64,000 nucleotides of DNA, taken from contig NZ_CP120373.1 in NCBI RefSeq assembly GCF_029892065.1, positions 868,001 to 932,000 on the forward strand, written 5' to 3'. The position numbers were made by a program, and so were the translations under genes. How positions within the stretch are numbered: the stretch's first letter is position 1; every line of letters begins with the position of its first letter. Of the stretch, positions 8,082 through 16,918 are shown in pieces. The notes below the pieces were generated by a model. It had not been told where the DNA came from and searched no databases. It saw only the letters and a program-made list of their open reading frames with translations. This stretch comes from Sinorhizobium garamanticum. GTDB taxonomy: Bacteria; Pseudomonadota; Alphaproteobacteria; Rhizobiales; Rhizobiaceae.

Positions 8082-9317
8082 ATGCTGGATTCGGGCGGCC
8101 ACTGGCGAAACTGGGTCGGGAACCAATCATGCATCGTGCGCCACAAGGGTGCACCGGACAGCGAAGCGGCGCTCGCTGAAATGGTCCGGGAAGCGACCGC
8201 CCTGGGGCTCAATGTGCGCTGCGCCGGATCGGGCCATTCGTTCACCCCGGTGGTCGCAACGAGCGGGCTCCTGCTCACCCTTTCCGGCATGCAGGGCGTG
8301 GTCAATATCGACCAGGCGCGCAAGCGGGTCTCCGTGAGGGCGGGGACGACGATCAACCAGCTTGGCAAGGTCTTGAAATCGAGCGGGCTATCACTGATCA
8401 ACCAGGGCGATATCGACAGCCAGGCCCTTGCCGGTGCGCTGACAACCGGCACGCACGGCACCGGCGCCAAACTCGGCAACATGGCCTCGCAGATCGTCGG
8501 CATGCGCCTCATCCAGCCCGATGGCAGCATTCTCGTCGTCGACGAGACGACGCCGGACCTCTTGGAAGCCGCGCGTGTCTCCGTCGGCATGCTCGGGGTG
8601 ATCTCCGAAATCACCCTTCAGACGATGGACGCCTACAATCTGCATGAAAAGCTTTGGCGCTGTGACTTCGACGAGTGCATGGAACAGCACGACGAACTCG
8701 CCGCCAAGCACCGCCATTTCGGCTTTTTCTGGTGCCCGGTGCCCGAAAGCCGTCACTGCTACTGCCTGCCGGACACGGCCGCGGTTTCGACCACCAGCAA
8801 GACTTCCGATGTCTGCGAGATGAAGGTGATCGACATCACCGACCGGCCGCCAATGGAGCAGGCATTCGAAAAGATCGCCTATTCCTCCGAAATCTACCCG
8901 ATCGAATACATACCCAACTTCCATGAACTCGAATATGCGGTCCCCGTCGCCCACGGCAAGGATGCCGTCCAGGCGGTGCGCAAGTTGATGCTCGAAAAGC
9001 ATCCGACCTGCATCTATCCGATCGAGTATCGCTTTACGGCAGGCGATTCCGGTTGGATCAGCCCGTTCTATCAGCAGGATTCGATTACGCTGTCGGTCTC
9101 GGGCGAGCCCGGCACCGACTACTGGGAATACCTGAAGGATGTCGACACAATCCTGCGTCAGTACGGCTCGCGCCCGCATTGGGGCAAGCTGCATTTCCTT
9201 GGCGCCGAGGACGTGACGGCGCTTTATCCGCGCGCCGGCGACTTTCGCGCGCTGCGCGCACGGGTCGATCCCGAAGGCCGCTTCCTGAACGATCATCTCC
9301 GGCAGCTCTTTGCCTGA
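8082..9317 (+). CDS. FAD-linked oxidase of the D-arabinono-1,4-lactone/L-gulonolactone oxidase family
   Basis: 411 residues. The N-terminal half is a VAO-type FAD-binding domain: GSGHSFTPVV contains H52, the position that carries covalent FAD in aldonolactone oxidases. It is followed by VRAGTTINQLGKVL and the GALTTGTHGTG phosphate loop. The C-terminal half is an ALO domain ending with the family signature HWGKLH. The reaction would be oxygen-dependent oxidation of a sugar lactone or alditol. The ATG at 8082 has the strong site AGAGGGGGAGACAGG; longer in-frame starts overlap the SDR gene and are rejected. It is probably cotranscribed with the SDR. Confidence 0.85.
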   Translation: MLDSGGHWRNWVGNQSCIVRHKGAPDSEAALAEMVREATALGLNVRCAGSGHSFTPVVATSGLLLTLSGMQGVVNIDQARKRVSVRAGTTINQLGKVLKSSGLSLINQGDIDSQALAGALTTGTHGTGAKLGNMASQIVGMRLIQPDGSILVVDETTPDLLEAARVSVGMLGVISEITLQTMDAYNLHEKLWRCDFDECMEQHDELAAKHRHFGFFWCPVPESRHCYCLPDTAAVSTTSKTSDVCEMKVIDITDRPPMEQAFEKIAYSSEIYPIEYIPNFHELEYAVPVAHGKDAVQAVRKLMLEKHPTCIYPIEYRFTAGDSGWISPFYQQDSITLSVSGEPGTDYWEYLKDVDTILRQYGSRPHWGKLHFLGAEDVTALYPRAGDFRALRARVDPEGRFLNDHLRQLFA

Positions 9318-9336
9318 GTTGATCGATCAAACGACA

Positions 9337-9370
9337 AAACGTCGCGCCTCCCCTTGGAGACGCGGCGTTT
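9337..9370. terminator. Bidirectional terminator between the lactone oxidase and grpE
   Basis: AAACGTCGCGCCTCC and GGAGACGCGGCGTTT form a near-perfect stem (one G-T pair, one mismatch) with a CCTT loop. T-rich tails occur on both strands. It lies between two convergent genes and serves grpE best, with TTTTGT on the minus strand. Confidence 0.7.
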
Positions 9371-9398
9371 CAATGTCCTTCTACCGTGTCGGCAGCGC

Positions 9399-10025
9399 TC
9401 AGGCCGACGGCGCCCCATTTTCCGTCGCGGCAGCCTTCGGGCCGCCCTTGGAAACGCCGACCATTGCCGGACGCAGCACCCGCTCGCCGATGACATAGCC
9501 GGCCTGGATGACCTGAACGACCGTGTTGTTCGGAACGTCGGCATTCGGAACTTCGAACATCGCCTGATGGAAGTTCGGGTCGAACTTCTGACCGACCGGC
9601 TCGATTTTTTTCACACCGTGACGCTCCAGGGCTGCGAGCATCGAGCGCTCGGTCATCTCCACGCCTTCGATCAGGGCGTTGAGACCCGCCTCGCCGGCTT
9701 CTTTCGCTTCGGGCGGGATGGCCTCGAGGGCACGACGCAGGTTGTCGGACACGGCCAGCATGTCGCGCGCGAAGCCGGCGACCGAATAGGCCTTGGCATC
9801 CTTGACGTCACGCTCGGTGCGACGGCGCAGATTGTCCATCTCGGCCGCGAGGCGCAGATATTTGTCGCGCAATTCAGCATTCTCCGCTTTAGCGAGCTCC
9901 AGCGGATCCGGCGCGGCCGCTGGAGTCTCGACCTCCTGTGCTTCCGCAGCCTCCGGCGCAGCGGTGTTTACAGGTTCTTCTGCCGCAGTCGCCTCAGGTC
10001 CGTGTTTGTTCGTGTCGTCGGTCAT
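9399..10025 (-). CDS. grpE: Nucleotide exchange factor GrpE
   Basis: 208 residues, the DnaK cofactor that releases ADP from Hsp70. After an acidic, low-complexity N-terminus come the coiled-coil ([22 protein letters not shown], about residues 60-85, heptad pattern) and the C-terminal beta domain with [13 protein letters not shown] and [17 protein letters not shown], diagnostic for GrpE. The ATG at 10025 has GGAGAACGTC upstream; a TTG at 10067 would add 14 residues without a ribosome site. It follows hrcA by about 150 bp in the same direction. Confidence 0.96.
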   Translation of the reverse strand: MTDDTNKHGPEATAAEEPVNTAAPEAAEAQEVETPAAAPDPLELAKAENAELRDKYLRLAAEMDNLRRRTERDVKDAKAYSVAGFARDMLAVSDNLRRALEAIPPEAKEAGEAGLNALIEGVEMTERSMLAALERHGVKKIEPVGQKFDPNFHQAMFEVPNADVPNNTVVQVIQAGYVIGERVLRPAMVGVSKGGPKAAATENGAPSA

Positions 10026-10178
10026 GACGTTCTCCGGAATGTCTTTCTGTGTCTTCGACATCGCCAAGCAAGCGCAAGTCGCTTTGCTCGATCTTGGTCT
10101 TGTCTGGATTTGAAGCCGATATCGAGGTTTGGGGCCGAAAAATCAAGGGCGGAATGCCGCTACGCCGGAATTGCCGCT

Positions 10179-11258
10179 TCAACGCGACAGGCGCGACATC
10201 AACTGAGCGGTGTAATCGACCATAGGAACGATCCGCGAATAATTGAGCCGCGTCGGGCCAATGACGCCAACCGCGCCAACAATGCGGTCGTCGCTGTCAC
10301 GATAAGGCGCGACGATCAGCGACGAGCCGGAGAGCGAAAAAAGCTTGTTTTCCGATCCGATGAAGATGCGCACGCCGGGGCCGCTCTCGGCGAGGTCGAG
10401 AAGCTCGATCAGGCTATCCTTCTTTTCGAGGTCGTCGAAAAGCATCCGAAGACGGTCGATATCCTCGGCCCCTTCCAGCCCCTCGAGCAGGTTGGCGCGG
10501 CCGCGAACGATAAGGCGCGTCGGCTTTTCGTCGCCCTCGCTGCCTGACCAGATCGCAAGCCCCCGCTCGACCAGATCCTGCGACAGGACATCGAGCTCGC
10601 CGCGCACGGTCGCCTTGAGCTTTTGCAGTTGCGCACGCACCTCGGCGATGGTTTGCCCGCCAAGATGGGCATTCAAGAAATTGGCGGCCTCGGTCAGTTG
10701 CGCGCTCGTGACGCCCGCCGGAAGCTCGATGATGCGGTTCTCGACCTGGTCGTGTTCGCCGACGAGGACGGCCAATGCCTTGGTCGGCGCCAGGCGGATG
10801 AACTCGACGTGCTTGAGCACCGGATCGCTCTTGGTGGTGATGACGAGGCCGGCGCCGCGCGACATGCCCGAAAGCATCTGGCTCGCCTCGGTAAGCAGGC
10901 TTTCCACCGTCTGGTCGCGATCACCCCGGCGAACCTGGCGTTCGATCGAAGCGCGCTCCTCCGCCGAAAGGTTGCCGACCTGCATGAAGGCGTCGACGAA
11001 GAAGCGCAGCCCCGTCTGGGTCGGAAGGCGGCCGGCGCTGACATGGGGCGAATAGATGAGGCCAAGATGCTCGAGGTCGCTCATCACGTTGCGCACGGAA
11101 GCCGGCGAAAGCGACATCGGCAGCAGCCGTGAAAGGTTGCGCGACCCGAGCGGCTCACCGCTCTCGAGGTAGGTCTCCACAATGCGGCGAAAGATTTCAC
11201 CGGAACGCTCATCCAGCGCCGCCGCGATCTCCTTCGCTTCGGAATTGCGCAGTACCAT
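10179..11258 (-). CDS. hrcA: Heat-inducible transcription repressor HrcA
   Basis: 359 residues from the ATG at 11258, chosen because CGGAG sits 5 bp upstream; an ATG at 11279 is also in frame. HrcA represses chaperonin operons by binding CIRCE. The winged-helix N-terminus is visible ([19 protein letters not shown], then [18 protein letters not shown]), with the GAF-like dimerisation part and the C-terminal [19 protein letters not shown] motif. I found no CIRCE near hrcA or grpE, as expected where only groESL carries it. Confidence 0.95.
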   Translation of the reverse strand: MVLRNSEAKEIAAALDERSGEIFRRIVETYLESGEPLGSRNLSRLLPMSLSPASVRNVMSDLEHLGLIYSPHVSAGRLPTQTGLRFFVDAFMQVGNLSAEERASIERQVRRGDRDQTVESLLTEASQMLSGMSRGAGLVITTKSDPVLKHVEFIRLAPTKALAVLVGEHDQVENRIIELPAGVTSAQLTEAANFLNAHLGGQTIAEVRAQLQKLKATVRGELDVLSQDLVERGLAIWSGSEGDEKPTRLIVRGRANLLEGLEGAEDIDRLRMLFDDLEKKDSLIELLDLAESGPGVRIFIGSENKLFSLSGSSLIVAPYRDSDDRIVGAVGVIGPTRLNYSRIVPMVDYTAQLMSRLSR

Positions 11259-11293
11259 GTCACTCCGTGCAGCAGTCATTCCTATCCAGCGGA

Positions 11294-11322
11294 AATATAG
11301 TGGCCCGAGCCGGCAATGGCAA
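11294..11322 (-). promoter_or_regulatory. Predicted housekeeping-type promoter of hrcA
   Basis: On the minus strand TTGCCA (11322-11317) and TATATT (11299-11294) are separated by exactly 17 nt. A start near 11287 would leave a leader of about 29 nt to the ATG at 11258, which favours that start over 11279. The spacer ends CCAC, so a heat-shock sigma (RpoH) reading is not excluded. Confidence 0.55.
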
Positions 11323-11415
11323 AAGGGAAAAATCGATCCCCCCAGCCGATATCAGCCGGTTCCCTTTGCGTTCGCCATGCTCTAGAAGGCTCAGCAGAGA
11401 AAATAGGAGTTGACG

Positions 11416-12135
11416 ATGCGGCCATCCGGCAGAAAAACCGACCAAATGCGCAAGGTTTCCTTCGAGCGCAATTTTTCCAAGCATGCGGAAGGTTCCTGCC
11501 TCGTGCGTTTCGGCGACACGCATGTGCTGTGCACGGCGAGCCTCGAGGAAAAGGTCCCCGCCTGGCTGCGCAACGGCGGCAAGGGATGGGTCACCGCCGA
11601 ATACGGCATGCTGCCGCGTGCGACCGGCGAACGGATGAAGCGCGAGGCGGCGAGCGGAAAGCAGAGCGGCCGCACGCAGGAGATCCAGCGGCTGATCGGG
11701 CGGTCGCTCAGGGCTGTCGTCGATCTGCCGGCACTCGGGGAACGCCAGATTTCGATCGATTGCGACGTCATCCAGGCGGACGGCGGCACGCGGACGGCAT
11801 CGATTACCGGGGCGTGGATCGCGCTCCACGACTGTCTGAAGTGGATGGAGGCGCGCAACATGGTTAAGGTCGAACGCGTGCTCAAGGACCACGTCGCCGC
11901 CATTTCCTGCGGCATCTTCGCCAGCCAGGCGGTGATCGACCTCGACTATCTCGAAGACTCCGCGGCCGAGACGGATGCCAATTTCGTCATGACCGGCAGC
12001 GGTGGCCTTGTCGAGATCCAGGGGACGGCCGAGGGAAAACCCTTCACCGAAGAGGAGTTCGCAAGCCTGATGTCGCTCGCCAAGAACGGTATCGCCGAGC
12101 TCATTGCGCTGCAGAAGCAGGCGATCGCCGGCTGA
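11416..12135 (+). CDS. rph: Ribonuclease PH
   Basis: 239 residues. RNase PH is a phosphorolytic 3'-5' exonuclease that trims tRNA and rRNA precursors. It is recognised by the start [18 protein letters not shown], the [13 protein letters not shown] strand, EYGMLPRAT, and [20 protein letters not shown] with the conserved RNase PH acidic residues. AATAGGAG precedes the ATG at 11416; a TTG two codons earlier is in frame. It is divergent from hrcA, a conserved alphaproteobacterial pairing. Confidence 0.96.
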   Translation: MRPSGRKTDQMRKVSFERNFSKHAEGSCLVRFGDTHVLCTASLEEKVPAWLRNGGKGWVTAEYGMLPRATGERMKREAASGKQSGRTQEIQRLIGRSLRAVVDLPALGERQISIDCDVIQADGGTRTASITGAWIALHDCLKWMEARNMVKVERVLKDHVAAISCGIFASQAVIDLDYLEDSAAETDANFVMTGSGGLVEIQGTAEGKPFTEEEFASLMSLAKNGIAELIALQKQAIAG

Positions 12136-12150
12136 TCGAAAGGACGAGAT

Positions 12151-12567
12151 TTGACCCCGGCGCTGGAAGGCATTCTCGAAACTGCGCTCTATGCGGAAGA
12201 TCTCGACCGCGCCGAGGACTTCTATGGCACGGTGCTCGGCTTGCAGCGGATCGCCCGTGCTGGCAATCGACACGTGTTCTTCCGCTGCGGCGCAGGCATA
12301 CTCCTGATCTTCAATCCCGCCGAGACGGTCAAACCGCCTGCGCCGGGAGGGCTCCCCGTGCCGCCGCACGGGACGACGGGAAACGGGCACATGTGCTTCC
12401 GGGTCGCGGCTGAGGCACTGGACGCATGGAAGGAGAAACTCGAAGCCGCTGGCGTCGCGATCGAAGCGGACATCCGCTGGCCCAACGGCGCTCGCTCCTT
12501 CTACTTCCGCGACCCGGCCGGCAACAGCCTGGAATGCGCGGAGCCGGGCCTTTGGGCGATTGATTGA
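12151..12567 (+). CDS. VOC (glyoxalase/bleomycin-resistance fold) family protein
   Basis: 138 residues with the beta-alpha-beta-beta-beta VOC pattern twice: [23 protein letters not shown], then [14 protein letters not shown] and the final [16 protein letters not shown]. Two histidine/glutamate metal-ligand candidates are present. The substrate is unknown; similar proteins are annotated as glyoxalase-like or fosfomycin-resistance-like without proof. The start appears to be TTG behind GAAAGGACGAG. It is wedged between rph and rdgB, which are otherwise neighbours, with 15 bp to rph. Confidence 0.75.
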   Translation: MTPALEGILETALYAEDLDRAEDFYGTVLGLQRIARAGNRHVFFRCGAGILLIFNPAETVKPPAPGGLPVPPHGTTGNGHMCFRVAAEALDAWKEKLEAAGVAIEADIRWPNGARSFYFRDPAGNSLECAEPGLWAID

Positions 12568-12602
12568 ACGCGGCTCCAGCCGCCGGGATGGAACAGAAGA
12601 GA

Positions 12603-13247
12603 ATGCGCAAACTAGATGACAAGACGCTCGTCGTCGCGAGCCACAATGCCGGCAAGATCCGCGAAATCCGCGACCTGATCGGTCCGCTCGGCTTCGAGGC
12701 GAAGTCGGCCGCCGATCTCAACTTCATCGAGCCGGAGGAGAGCGGCACGACGTTTGAGGAAAACGCGACGATCAAGGCGCTTGCCTCCGCAAGGGCCTCC
12801 GGCCTGCCGGCGCTTTCGGACGATTCCGGTCTTGCGATCGATGCCCTCGATGGCGCGCCGGGCGTCTACACGGCCAACTGGGCCGAACGCGAGGACGGCA
12901 GCCGCGACTTCGCCATGGCGATGGAAAAGGTGGAAAAGGCGCTTAAGGAGAAGGGCGCGGTGACGCCCGAGAGCCGAACCGCGCGCTTCGTCTCCGTGCT
13001 CTGCCTCGCCTGGCCGGACGGCCATTTCGAGCTCTTTCGCGGCGAGGTCGAAGGCCGCGTCGTCTGGCCGCCGCGCGGAACCAGCGGTTTCGGCTATGAC
13101 CCGGTCTTTCAACCGAAGGGCTACGACACCACCTTTGGCGAGATGAGCGCGGAAGAGAAGCACGGCTGGAAGCCCGGCGACAGCCAGGCTCTTTCGCACC
13201 GCGCCCGCGCCTTCAAGCTGTTCGCCGAAACCTGCCTCGGCGCCTGA
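12603..13247 (+). CDS. rdgB: Non-canonical purine NTP pyrophosphatase (RdgB/HAM1)
   Basis: 214 residues. It hydrolyses dITP, ITP and XTP to monophosphates, keeping deaminated purines out of nucleic acids. Family motifs: [13 protein letters not shown] at the N-terminus, [13 protein letters not shown] with the metal-binding aspartates, and [13 protein letters not shown], followed by [19 protein letters not shown]. The ATG at 12603 follows AGAAGAGA; an ATG at 12588 is an alternative. It sits directly upstream of hemW, the same order as in E. coli. Confidence 0.95.
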   Translation: MRKLDDKTLVVASHNAGKIREIRDLIGPLGFEAKSAADLNFIEPEESGTTFEENATIKALASARASGLPALSDDSGLAIDALDGAPGVYTANWAEREDGSRDFAMAMEKVEKALKEKGAVTPESRTARFVSVLCLAWPDGHFELFRGEVEGRVVWPPRGTSGFGYDPVFQPKGYDTTFGEMSAEEKHGWKPGDSQALSHRARAFKLFAETCLGA

Positions 13248-13259
13248 AAGACGAAGACA

Positions 13260-14441
13260 ATGCATTTGAGCCCGCTCTCGGCGATCGGTGACGGCATGGA
13301 TCCCGGCTTCGGGATCTATGTGCACTGGCCGTTTTGTGCGGCAAAGTGCCCCTATTGCGACTTCAACAGCCATGTCCGCCATCAGCCCGTGGACCAGCCG
13401 CGCTTCGTTACGGCCTTCCTGCGGGAAATGGAGGAAGCCCGCGAACTCTCCGGTCCGCGGACGGTCACCAGCATCTTCATGGGTGGCGGCACGCCTTCGC
13501 TGATGGATCCGGCGACCGTCGATGCAATCCTCAACGGCATCGCCAATCACTGGCACGTGCCGGATGGCATCGAGATCACCATGGAGGCCAACCCTTCGAG
13601 CGTCGAGGCGACACGCTTCCACGGCTATCGTGCTGCCGGCGTCAACCGCGTCTCGCTCGGCGTCCAGGCGTTGAACGACCGGGATCTCAAGTTCCTGGGG
13701 CGGCTGCACAATGTCGAGGATGCGCTGAAGGCGGTCCGGTTGGCGCGGGAAATCTTTCCCCGCATGTCCTTCGACTTGATCTATGCCCGCCCGAACCAGA
13801 CCGTCGAGGACTGGGAGCGCGAACTGAAGGAGGCGGTCTCCTACGCGGTCGACCATCTCTCGCTCTATCAATTGACCATCGAGGAAGGCACGCCCTTCTA
13901 CGGGCTGCACAAGGCCGGCAAGCTCGTCGTTCCGGACGGCGAACAGTCGGCCGTGCTCTACGAGGCGACGCAGGAGATCACCGCGGCAATCGGCATGCCG
14001 GCCTATGAAGTGTCCAATCACGCACGGCCGGGTGCGGAAAGCCGGCACAATCTCACCTATTGGCGCTATGGCGACTATGCAGGCATCGGTCCCGGCGCCC
14101 ATGGGCGATTGACAATCGCCGGCACCAAGGTGGCGACGGCGACGGAACGCAAGCCGGAAGAATGGCTCCGCCTCGTCGAAGAGACCGGCCATGGCATGAT
14201 CGAGCGCGAACCACTGGACCTTGAGGCCCAGGCCGACGAACTGCTGTTGATGGGCCTTCGGCTCAGGGAAGGTGTCGATCTGGCCCGCTGGCAGAGCCTT
14301 TCCGGCCGCGATCCCGATCCGGACCGCGAACAGTTCCTGATCGAGCACGGCTTCATAGAACGGCTCGGCAATTCACGGCTGCGCTGCACGCCGGCCGGCA
14401 TGCTGATCCTCGACGCGGTGGTCGCCGATCTGGCTTGCTGA
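13260..14441 (+). CDS. hemW: Radical SAM family heme chaperone HemW
   Basis: 393 residues. The 4Fe-4S ligands are in CAAKCPYC (C-x3-C-x2-C), followed by FMGGGTPSL, MEANPSS and GVQALNDRDLKFLGR, typical of the HemN/HemW group. The lack of the long HemN N-terminal extension and the coupling to rdgB argue for HemW, which inserts or binds heme, rather than coproporphyrinogen dehydrogenase. An internal ATG at 13296 just before the iron-sulfur motif is an alternative start. Confidence 0.9.
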   Translation: MHLSPLSAIGDGMDPGFGIYVHWPFCAAKCPYCDFNSHVRHQPVDQPRFVTAFLREMEEARELSGPRTVTSIFMGGGTPSLMDPATVDAILNGIANHWHVPDGIEITMEANPSSVEATRFHGYRAAGVNRVSLGVQALNDRDLKFLGRLHNVEDALKAVRLAREIFPRMSFDLIYARPNQTVEDWERELKEAVSYAVDHLSLYQLTIEEGTPFYGLHKAGKLVVPDGEQSAVLYEATQEITAAIGMPAYEVSNHARPGAESRHNLTYWRYGDYAGIGPGAHGRLTIAGTKVATATERKPEEWLRLVEETGHGMIEREPLDLEAQADELLLMGLRLREGVDLARWQSLSGRDPDPDREQFLIEHGFIERLGNSRLRCTPAGMLILDAVVADLAC

Positions 14442-14465
14442 CACACGGCCGGGATGCAACGGCGG

Positions 14466-15080
14466 TCAATCATGTGTCTCGCCGAAGAGCGGCGTCGCCA
14501 GCATCGAAGGCCTTTGCTCAAATTCGTCGAACCATCGCGTCAGTTTTGATCGCGAGCGGAACGACGGCAAGTTGCGGAATTCGATCCAGGAGAGGGCCGT
14601 CGCCAGCGCAACATGGCCGACGTGCAACGGAACCGCCGGGTCCAGCGTGGTTTCCAGCCAATCGTAGGTAGCCTCGATTTTTTCGGTGTAGCCCTCTCGA
14701 AGCGCCGGGTAGCGCAGTCGCTCCGGTCGCCGGACGGTCTCCCAGCGGAGACCAATAGCCGTCTGCGCCAGCCCTTGCGCGACGGATTGCAGAACCAAGG
14801 CGTGCCAACGGGCCTCGCCACTTTCTGGAATGAGTTTCCTGCCGTCGTGAACGGTGTCCAGGAAGGCGCAGATCACGTCAGAATCGAAGATCGCCGGTCC
14901 GTCCGTCCGAAGCAAGACCGGTACCTTCCCGAGTGGGTTTTCGGCGTAGACACGCTCGTTGCGTTGTGTCGGGCTGGTTTCATTGTGAATGACCTCCAGC
15001 CGGTTCGCGATACCAACTTCGTGGGCGAAAACGAGCGCCTTTCGGGCGAAGGGCGAATGGGTTTGGTAGTAGAGGATCAT
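14466..15080 (-). CDS. Glutathione S-transferase family protein
   Basis: 204 residues. A thioredoxin-like N-terminal domain (LYYQTHSPFARKALVFAHE; NPLGKVPVLL with the cis-proline; AIFDSDVICAFLD for the glutathione gamma-glutamyl contact) is followed by an all-helical C-terminal domain. The substrate cannot be told; it may conjugate electrophiles or reduce peroxides. It ends 24 bp from the convergent hemW. It is oriented with the following stress-type genes, but a 258-bp repeat-bearing gap separates them. Confidence 0.85.
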   Translation of the reverse strand: MILYYQTHSPFARKALVFAHEVGIANRLEVIHNETSPTQRNERVYAENPLGKVPVLLRTDGPAIFDSDVICAFLDTVHDGRKLIPESGEARWHALVLQSVAQGLAQTAIGLRWETVRRPERLRYPALREGYTEKIEATYDWLETTLDPAVPLHVGHVALATALSWIEFRNLPSFRSRSKLTRWFDEFEQRPSMLATPLFGETHD

Positions 15081-15203
15081 CTTACCTCGCAGTCTTTGAA
15101 TTGACCGCGAGCGTAATGCATCAGCCGCGAAAATTGCGCTCTGATCCAGAGCCCCCCATGCAAGTTTGTTTCTTGCGGGGGGATCGCTCCTCGCTCCGCC
15201 CGC

Positions 15204-15309
15204 TAGATCATTTCATCGTTTCATTGAAACAGTGAAATGATTTAAGTCTTTGAAAGTGCACGATTCCGGACGGAAAACCGTTACACACTTTTCCTGGAAT
15301 TGCTCTAGC
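15204..15309. repeat. Intergenic palindromic repeat unit, CTAG-bounded
   Basis: ATCATTTCA (15207-15215) and TGAAATGAT (15233-15241) form a perfect 9-bp inverted repeat with an inner TTTCA/TGAAA pair. It is followed by CCGGACGGAAAACCG and ends TTGCTCTAG. This looks like one of the dispersed rhizobial intergenic elements. It fills the gap between the GST and the SnoaL-VOC gene. Confidence 0.5.
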
Positions 15310-15338
15310 TACTCGTCGGCAAATACCGTCAGGTGCGC

Positions 15339-16202
15339 TCAATCCTTTTTGACCGGCGCAACAATCGCCCAACTGATGCCAAAGGGATCGCGAAGCTGCC
15401 CGTAATAATCGCCCCAGAAGGCGACCTCCAACGGCATCGTCACCTCCGCGCCCGCGGCGACGGCACGCTTCCACCAGAAATCCGCGTCATCGACAACCAG
15501 GTGCAGCACGATCCCCTGCGGCGCGGCATAGGGCATGCCGTGTTCCGGGAATGGATCGTTCAACATCAGCGCACCGCCGTTGATCGTCAGGTGGCAATGG
15601 ATGAGGCGCTTGCCGTCTTCGGCATATTTGCGATCCTCCTCCTTGGCGCCGAAGGCACGGCCGTAGAATTCCGCCGTGGCATTCGCGTCCTGGACGTTGA
15701 GATAGGCGATGACGCCGGCCATCGGCGGGCGCGACGGCGCCTGCCAATCGACCTCTGATGTCGGATCGAGGTCGATTGCCGCCTTGAAGCTCCCATCCAT
15801 GTAGAAAGGCACCGACTCGTGCTGATGGGCGATCTTCCATCCTTTCTCAGTTCGCTTCAAACCCAGCGTCTGGCGAAACCAGAGCGCCGCCTTTTCGCCA
15901 TCCTGTTTCTCGCCGGAGAGATGGGTGAGCGCCGTCGCGAAGGCGACGTCGCCGCCGGCCGAGATCTCCAGTTCCTGAAGCCGGTAGCCGAGCGGCCCCT
16001 TCCAGGTCGAGAACCACTGCTCAAGGCCCTCGGCACCCGCCGCTGTCTCCTTGAGAGGCGGCGCCAACGAAAAGACAATGCAATCTTCCGAGCCGTGGGC
16101 ATGCACGCGACGCGCGTCCTTCTCGCGCATGGCGCCTGCCCAATCCTCGATCACCGCACGAATCTCGTCGACGGCGGCGGTTTTCTTTCCGATGTCGGAC
16201 AT
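15339..16202 (-). CDS. Fusion of a SnoaL-like domain and a VOC (PhnB-like) domain
   Basis: 287 residues. Residues about 1-135 are SnoaL/DUF4440-like (IRAVIEDWAGAMREKDARRV; FRQTLGLKRTEKGWKIAHQHESVPF). Residues about 155-285 are a PhnB-type VOC domain (VIAYLNVQDANATAEFYGRAFGAKEE; LMLNDPFPE; FWGDYYGQLRDPFGISWAI). Both domains are common in ECF42/DGPF neighbourhoods, and this gene lies downstream of that pair in the same direction. The function is unknown; small-molecule binding or detoxification is an inference. Confidence 0.75.
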   Translation of the reverse strand: MSDIGKKTAAVDEIRAVIEDWAGAMREKDARRVHAHGSEDCIVFSLAPPLKETAAGAEGLEQWFSTWKGPLGYRLQELEISAGGDVAFATALTHLSGEKQDGEKAALWFRQTLGLKRTEKGWKIAHQHESVPFYMDGSFKAAIDLDPTSEVDWQAPSRPPMAGVIAYLNVQDANATAEFYGRAFGAKEEDRKYAEDGKRLIHCHLTINGGALMLNDPFPEHGMPYAAPQGIVLHLVVDDADFWWKRAVAAGAEVTMPLEVAFWGDYYGQLRDPFGISWAIVAPVKKD

Positions 16203-16250
16203 GGTTCATCTCCTTGATCAATGGGAAGGCGGAAGCCCACTGCACGTTGC

Positions 16251-16344
16251 CTTGAATCGGAGCCGATTCAAGGGACAAAACATGCAGCAAATTCAACGTT
16301 CTACAGCGACCTTTGTGCCCCTGAAAGACGCACGGCGCTGTAGG
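16251..16344. repeat. Rhizobial intergenic palindromic element, copy A
   Basis: CTTGAATCGG/CCGATTCAAG (16251-16260, 16263-16272) forms a 10-bp stem. Then come an ACATGCAGCAAATTCAACGTT linker and CTACAGCG (16301-16308) paired with CGCTGTAG (16336-16343). The same architecture recurs near 23551-23610 and 47074-47169, so this is a dispersed mobile-like repeat, not a local operator. Confidence 0.75.
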
Positions 16345-16360
16345 CCACCGCCCATTCGTG

Positions 16361-16843
16361 TCAGAGTTTTGCGACAAGCGCGGCGAGCTGGTCGGCGCAT
16401 TGCCCCCAGCCCTCATGAAAACCCATCTTTTCGTGCGCTTCCCGGTCCGCCGAGCTCCAGTGGCGGGCGCGGGCGGTGTAGCGGGTCTTGCCGTTTTCGT
16501 CCTCGAAAGTCAGGATCGCCGTCATGAAGGGTTTCTCCGAAGGCTTCCAAGCTTCTGTGTATGCATCGGTCAGGACCAGCTTCTCGTTCGGAACAACCTC
16601 CAGATAGACGCCCTGATTGGGATAGAGCTCGCCCTTCGGGGAGCGCATGACGAACCGGTTGGTACCACCTGACCTCACATCGAGCTCCGCTTCCGTGATC
16701 GTCCACGGCAAGGGTGCAAACCATTGCTTCAGGAGTTCCGCATCCGTGAAGGCGCGATAAACCTTTTCGCGCGGCGCATCGATGAGGCGGGTGAGCACCA
16801 GTTCGCGCTCGTCGGCGGGCTTGATGTCGGGTGCTGCAGTCAT
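16361..16843 (-). CDS. SRPBCC / AHSA1-like START-domain protein
   Basis: 160 residues with the activator-of-Hsp90-homologue-like pattern: LTRLIDAPREKVYRAFTDAE, then LLKQWFAPLPW, and the closing GFHEGWGQCADQLAALV helix. These small hydrophobic-pocket proteins often accompany ECF42 sigma factors and may bind a ligand or protect proteins. The ATG at 16843 has GGAGGAATT upstream; a TTG two codons earlier is in frame. It begins 75 bp after the sigma-factor gene in the same direction. Confidence 0.8.
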   Translation of the reverse strand: MTAAPDIKPADERELVLTRLIDAPREKVYRAFTDAELLKQWFAPLPWTITEAELDVRSGGTNRFVMRSPKGELYPNQGVYLEVVPNEKLVLTDAYTEAWKPSEKPFMTAILTFEDENGKTRYTARARHWSSADREAHEKMGFHEGWGQCADQLAALVAKL

Positions 16844-16918
16844 TTCCAATTCCTCCGTGGTGGGTTCAATCCGAGGACGATCGGGAAAATCGGAGTCCGA
16901 CAGCGACAGCCGATATTT

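Noticed and set aside
10026..11415. CIRCE (TTAGCACTC-N9-GAGTGCTAA) near hrcA or grpE
   Set aside because: No such inverted repeat is visible upstream of either gene; in this class it is usually confined to groESL.
12612..14348. A 578-codon minus-strand open frame opposite rdgB and hemW
   Set aside because: It spans two well-defined genes in antisense and shows only arginine/aspartate-rich shadow composition. The same reasoning removes the long frames opposite mutM (21779-23341), ubiB (24453-25838), iolD (34869-36461), prfC (42640-44262) and comM (51494-52981).
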